Below are positions 62,212 to 64,000 of a stretch of DNA of 64,000 nucleotides, piece after piece. Origin of the DNA: Bacteroidota bacterium (GTDB taxonomy: Bacteria > Bacteroidota > Bacteroidia > Chitinophagales > Chitinophagaceae). Below the pieces are notes generated by a model, which did not search any database, was not told the origin of the DNA, and saw only the letters and a list, made by a program, of their open reading frames with translations. How positions within the stretch are numbered: the stretch's first letter is position 1; every line of letters starts with the position of its first letter. The DNA is taken from the NCBI GenBank assembly GCA_016868815.1, contig VGFQ01000004.1:62001-126000 (forward strand). The letters are read 5' to 3'. A program made the position numbers and the translations under genes.

Positions 62212-62924
62212 GTCCTTGGGGGGATAGGCTGTTGGCAGTCTGGGGTGGTGCGTTCATCGGATAGGATCCTTCCGCCTTTAAGGCGAATGATCCGACCGGT
62301 GCGTGCCGCCAGCTCTACGTTGTGGGTAACGACGATCAGCGTCGTGCCAGCCTCTTGGTTCAGGGAGAACAGCAGTGCTTCGATGCGTGCGCTTGTCTCG
62401 GTGTCCAAGTTGCCTGTCGGCTCGTCCGCGAAGAGGATCCGAGGTTTGTTGGAGAAGGCCCTTGCCAGAGATACCCGTTGCTGTTCGCCGCCGCTGAGTT
62501 GGCTGGGGTAATGATGCACCCGTTCGGACAGCCCCACCTTGTCGAGCAGCTCCAGCGCCCGGTTCCATACCTGCCTCTCCCCTCGGAGCTCCATGGGTAC
62601 CATGACGTTTTCCAGCGCCGTGAGGGTCGGCAGCAGTTGGAAGTTCTGGAAGATGAACCCTATGTAGAGATTGCGCACTCGGGCGCGGGCGTCTTCATCG
62701 AGCGTGTCGAGGCGCACGCCATTGAGTTCGATGCGGCCTTCCGTGGCGTTGTCGAGCCCAGCGCAGAGACCCAGCAGGGTCGTCTTGCCACTGCCGCTGG
62801 GGCCAACGACGGCCAGGGTCGAGCCTTCTTCGACGGTGAGGCTGACAGCATCTAATACGGTGAGGCGGTGGCCGGCGCTTTGATAGGTCTTGCTGACATG
62901 GTCTAGGGAAAGGATAGGGGGCAT
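62208..62924 (-). CDS. ybbA: ABC transporter ATP-binding protein (YbbA/LolD type)
   Basis: The 238-residue ATPase has Walker A GPSGSGKT (41-48), the Q-loop, signature LSGGEQQRVSLARAFSN (near 143-159), Walker B ILFADEPTGNLD (near 163-174) and the H-loop VTHNVELA. The FQNFQLLPTLTALENVMVPM segment after the Q-loop is typical of MacB/LolD/YbbA ATPases. It couples translationally to the permease downstream. It is divergent from the TesA-like gene, across 62 bases, matching the order in E. coli. Confidence 0.93.
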   Translation of the reverse strand: MPPILSLDHVSKTYQSAGHRLTVLDAVSLTVEEGSTLAVVGPSGSGKTTLLGLCAGLDNATEGRIELNGVRLDTLDEDARARVRNLYIGFIFQNFQLLPTLTALENVMVPMELRGERQVWNRALELLDKVGLSERVHHYPSQLSGGEQQRVSLARAFSNKPRILFADEPTGNLDTETSARIEALLFSLNQEAGTTLIVVTHNVELAARTGRIIRLKGGRILSDERTTPDCQQPIPPRT

Positions 62925-62955
62925 GGGAAGGCGCTTGTTGCAAGAATGCGCTGCG

Positions 62956-62984
62956 CGAAATTACCCGGAAAAGCGCCAATTTCG
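62956..62984. promoter_or_regulatory. Inverted repeat in the divergent tesA/ybbA promoter region
   Basis: CGAAATT (62956-62962) and AATTTCG (62978-62984) form a perfect 7-base inverted repeat around 15 bases. Each arm reads as a -7-like element outward (TAATTTCG toward ybbA, CAATTTCG toward tesA). The dyad could coordinate both genes, or simply reflect facing promoters. Confidence 0.4.
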
Positions 62985-62986
62985 TT

Positions 62987-63703
62987 GTGGTGGTCAGGCT
63001 CAACTGCATTTCTCGTAAGGTTTGGACGGCCAGACTGGTCCTATTGCTGGCCTGCCTGCTGCCCCAGTGCACGCCTGCCTCTGACCGTGGAAACCGGGAC
63101 AACGAAGGGTCAAAGCGGGAGGCTCACACCAGGGCCCCTTCCAAGCGACGCATCCTTTTCTTTGGCGACAGCCTGACGGCTGGCTATGGGCTGGAGAACC
63201 CTGCCGATGGGTTTGTCGCTCGGATTGCACAGCGGCTTGACTCATTGGGATGGGATTGGGAGGTGGTAAATGCCGGCCTCAGTGGAGAGACCAGTGCCGG
63301 AGGCGATGGCCGCATCGACTGGGTCCTGCAACAGCCAGTGGACCTGTTCATCCTCGAGCTGGGTGCCAACGACGGACTGCGGGGCATCCCGGTGGAAGAG
63401 ACCGCCCAAAACCTGCAGTCGATCCTCGAAAAAGTCAGAAAAGCCTATCCACAGGCAACCTGTGTGATGGCAGGCATGGAAGCCCCGCCCAACATGGGGG
63501 CCGACTTCACCGGGCGCTTCCGGGCTCTCTTCCCCACGCTTGCCCGCAAGAACAACATGCCCCTGATCCCATTTCTGCTCGCAGGCGTGGCGGGCGAGCC
63601 AGCCCTCAACCAGCCGGATGGCATCCATCCGACAGCGGAAGGCCACCGCCTCGTGGCAGAGAACGTATGGCGAGTGCTGCGTCGGCTCCTGGCGCCTGCA
63701 TAG
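62987..63703 (+). CDS. tesA: TesA-like arylesterase/lysophospholipase (SGNH), lipoprotein
   Basis: The 238-residue enzyme has SGNH blocks: FFGDSLTAGYG with the nucleophile Ser near 62, NAGLSGETS, LELGANDGLRG, and GIHPTAEGH with the catalytic Asp/His near 213. The N-terminus has a hydrophobic signal ending LLPQC (lipobox Cys near 28) and a 20-residue charged linker. No ATG exists near the start; the frame opens with two GTG codons at 62987 and 62990. The TesA-type esterase hydrolyses acyl thioesters and esters in the periplasm. It is divergent from the YbbA/YbbP-like operon. Confidence 0.88.
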   Translation: MVVRLNCISRKVWTARLVLLLACLLPQCTPASDRGNRDNEGSKREAHTRAPSKRRILFFGDSLTAGYGLENPADGFVARIAQRLDSLGWDWEVVNAGLSGETSAGGDGRIDWVLQQPVDLFILELGANDGLRGIPVEETAQNLQSILEKVRKAYPQATCVMAGMEAPPNMGADFTGRFRALFPTLARKNNMPLIPFLLAGVAGEPALNQPDGIHPTAEGHRLVAENVWRVLRRLLAPA

Positions 63704-63722
63704 GAAGGGCCAGCCAGGCCCC

Positions 63723-64000
63723 TCAGCGATGCTCGTTCGCTTTTAGCACCCGGAGGAAGTTACCGCCCAGTATTTTCCGTATCTCTTTGACGGAATAGCC
63801 GCGCTCCAGCAGGGCAGCTGTGATCTTGGGGAAGGCTTCCACCCCGTCAAGCCCCAAGGGCCCTGCCTCAATACCGTCAAAGTCAGATCCCAGCCCGACA
63901 TGGTCGACGCCCACCAGTCGCACGATGTGGTCTAGATGATCCAGCAGCAGGCTAAGGGGAGGTCGGATGGCGTTGTAGTCCTCTCGGTGCTTTTCCGCCA
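63723..64000 (-). CDS. Membrane dipeptidase, peptidase M19 family (C-terminal part only)
   Basis: The frame is cut by the right window edge, leaving about 91 codons before the stop. The visible segment VGVDHVGLGSDFDGIEAGP is the M19 renal-dipeptidase motif with the metal-associated Asp, followed by FPKITAALLERGYSVKEIRK and ILGGNFLRVLKANE, the standard C-terminal end. Such zinc enzymes cleave dipeptides, including D-amino-acid-containing ones, and are usually secreted in this phylum. It converges with the TesA-like gene, 19 bases between stops. Confidence 0.9.
   Translation of the reverse strand, partial: AEKHREDYNAIRPPLSLLLDHLDHIVRLVGVDHVGLGSDFDGIEAGPLGLDGVEAFPKITAALLERGYSVKEIRKILGGNFLRVLKANEHR

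Overview
The window comes from a member of the Bacteroidota, most likely a GC-rich member of the Chitinophagia/Chitinophagaceae type. The evidence is two complete SusC/SusD pairs, a FecR-type anti-sigma factor with an ECF sigma factor, a type IX secretion cargo tail, tandem-PspC/PadR genes, and promoters of the Bacteroidota form TAnnTTTG. MqnC indicates menaquinone made by the futalosine route. No tRNA, rRNA, CRISPR array or intact insertion sequence was seen. The species cannot be named from the sequence alone.

Region 1-12 kb is mostly housekeeping and stress genes, nearly all on the minus strand: the N-terminal part of a SWIM-finger (SNF2-type) protein, a gcvT-comB operon, a PadR-PspC envelope-stress operon with a readable promoter and twin palindromic operators, two small membrane proteins, an M24 peptidase, an ArsC/Spx-like protein (plus strand) and a PcrA/UvrD helicase. 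Region 12-22 kb is a SusCD-type uptake locus in the order FecR, SusC (with STN domain), SusD, zinc metalloprotease. Its ECF sigma factor is at the far end on the opposite strand. This suggests regulated capture of peptide or protein substrates. Region 22-31 kb holds a split DsbD system, an N-acyl-D-amino-acid deacylase, a short asparaginase, an OmpA lipoprotein, a prohibitin and several small genes.

Region 31-41 kb is a second SusCD locus, probably for a glycan: SusC, SusD and an IPT/TIG surface lipoprotein on the plus strand, with an SGNH esterase and a TolB-like propeller protein running the other way. Its left edge is scarred: a SusD-like_2 fragment abuts the 3' end of the propeller gene. 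Region 41-46 kb has an unusual FAD/photolyase-like protein, a PqqB-like hydrolase, mqnC and a two-lobed aspartyl protease with PDZ domain. Region 46-51 kb has a TonB-dependent receptor followed by a catalytic/non-catalytic M16 protease pair.

Region 51-64 kb has an AT-rich stretch with a methyltransferase, a holin-like membrane protein, a fused alpha-beta E1 dehydrogenase, two convergent serine hydrolases whose stop codons abut, a penicillin acylase, an ABC permease/ATPase operon divergent from a TesA-like esterase (the same arrangement as tesA/ybbA/ybbP of E. coli), and the C-terminus of an M19 dipeptidase.

Nothing here is clearly a wholly new system. The strongest leads are the displaced sigma factor/protease SusCD locus, the receptor plus M16 pair, the apparently permuted photolyase-like protein, two separate twin-operator arrays, and the SusD/propeller recombination scar.
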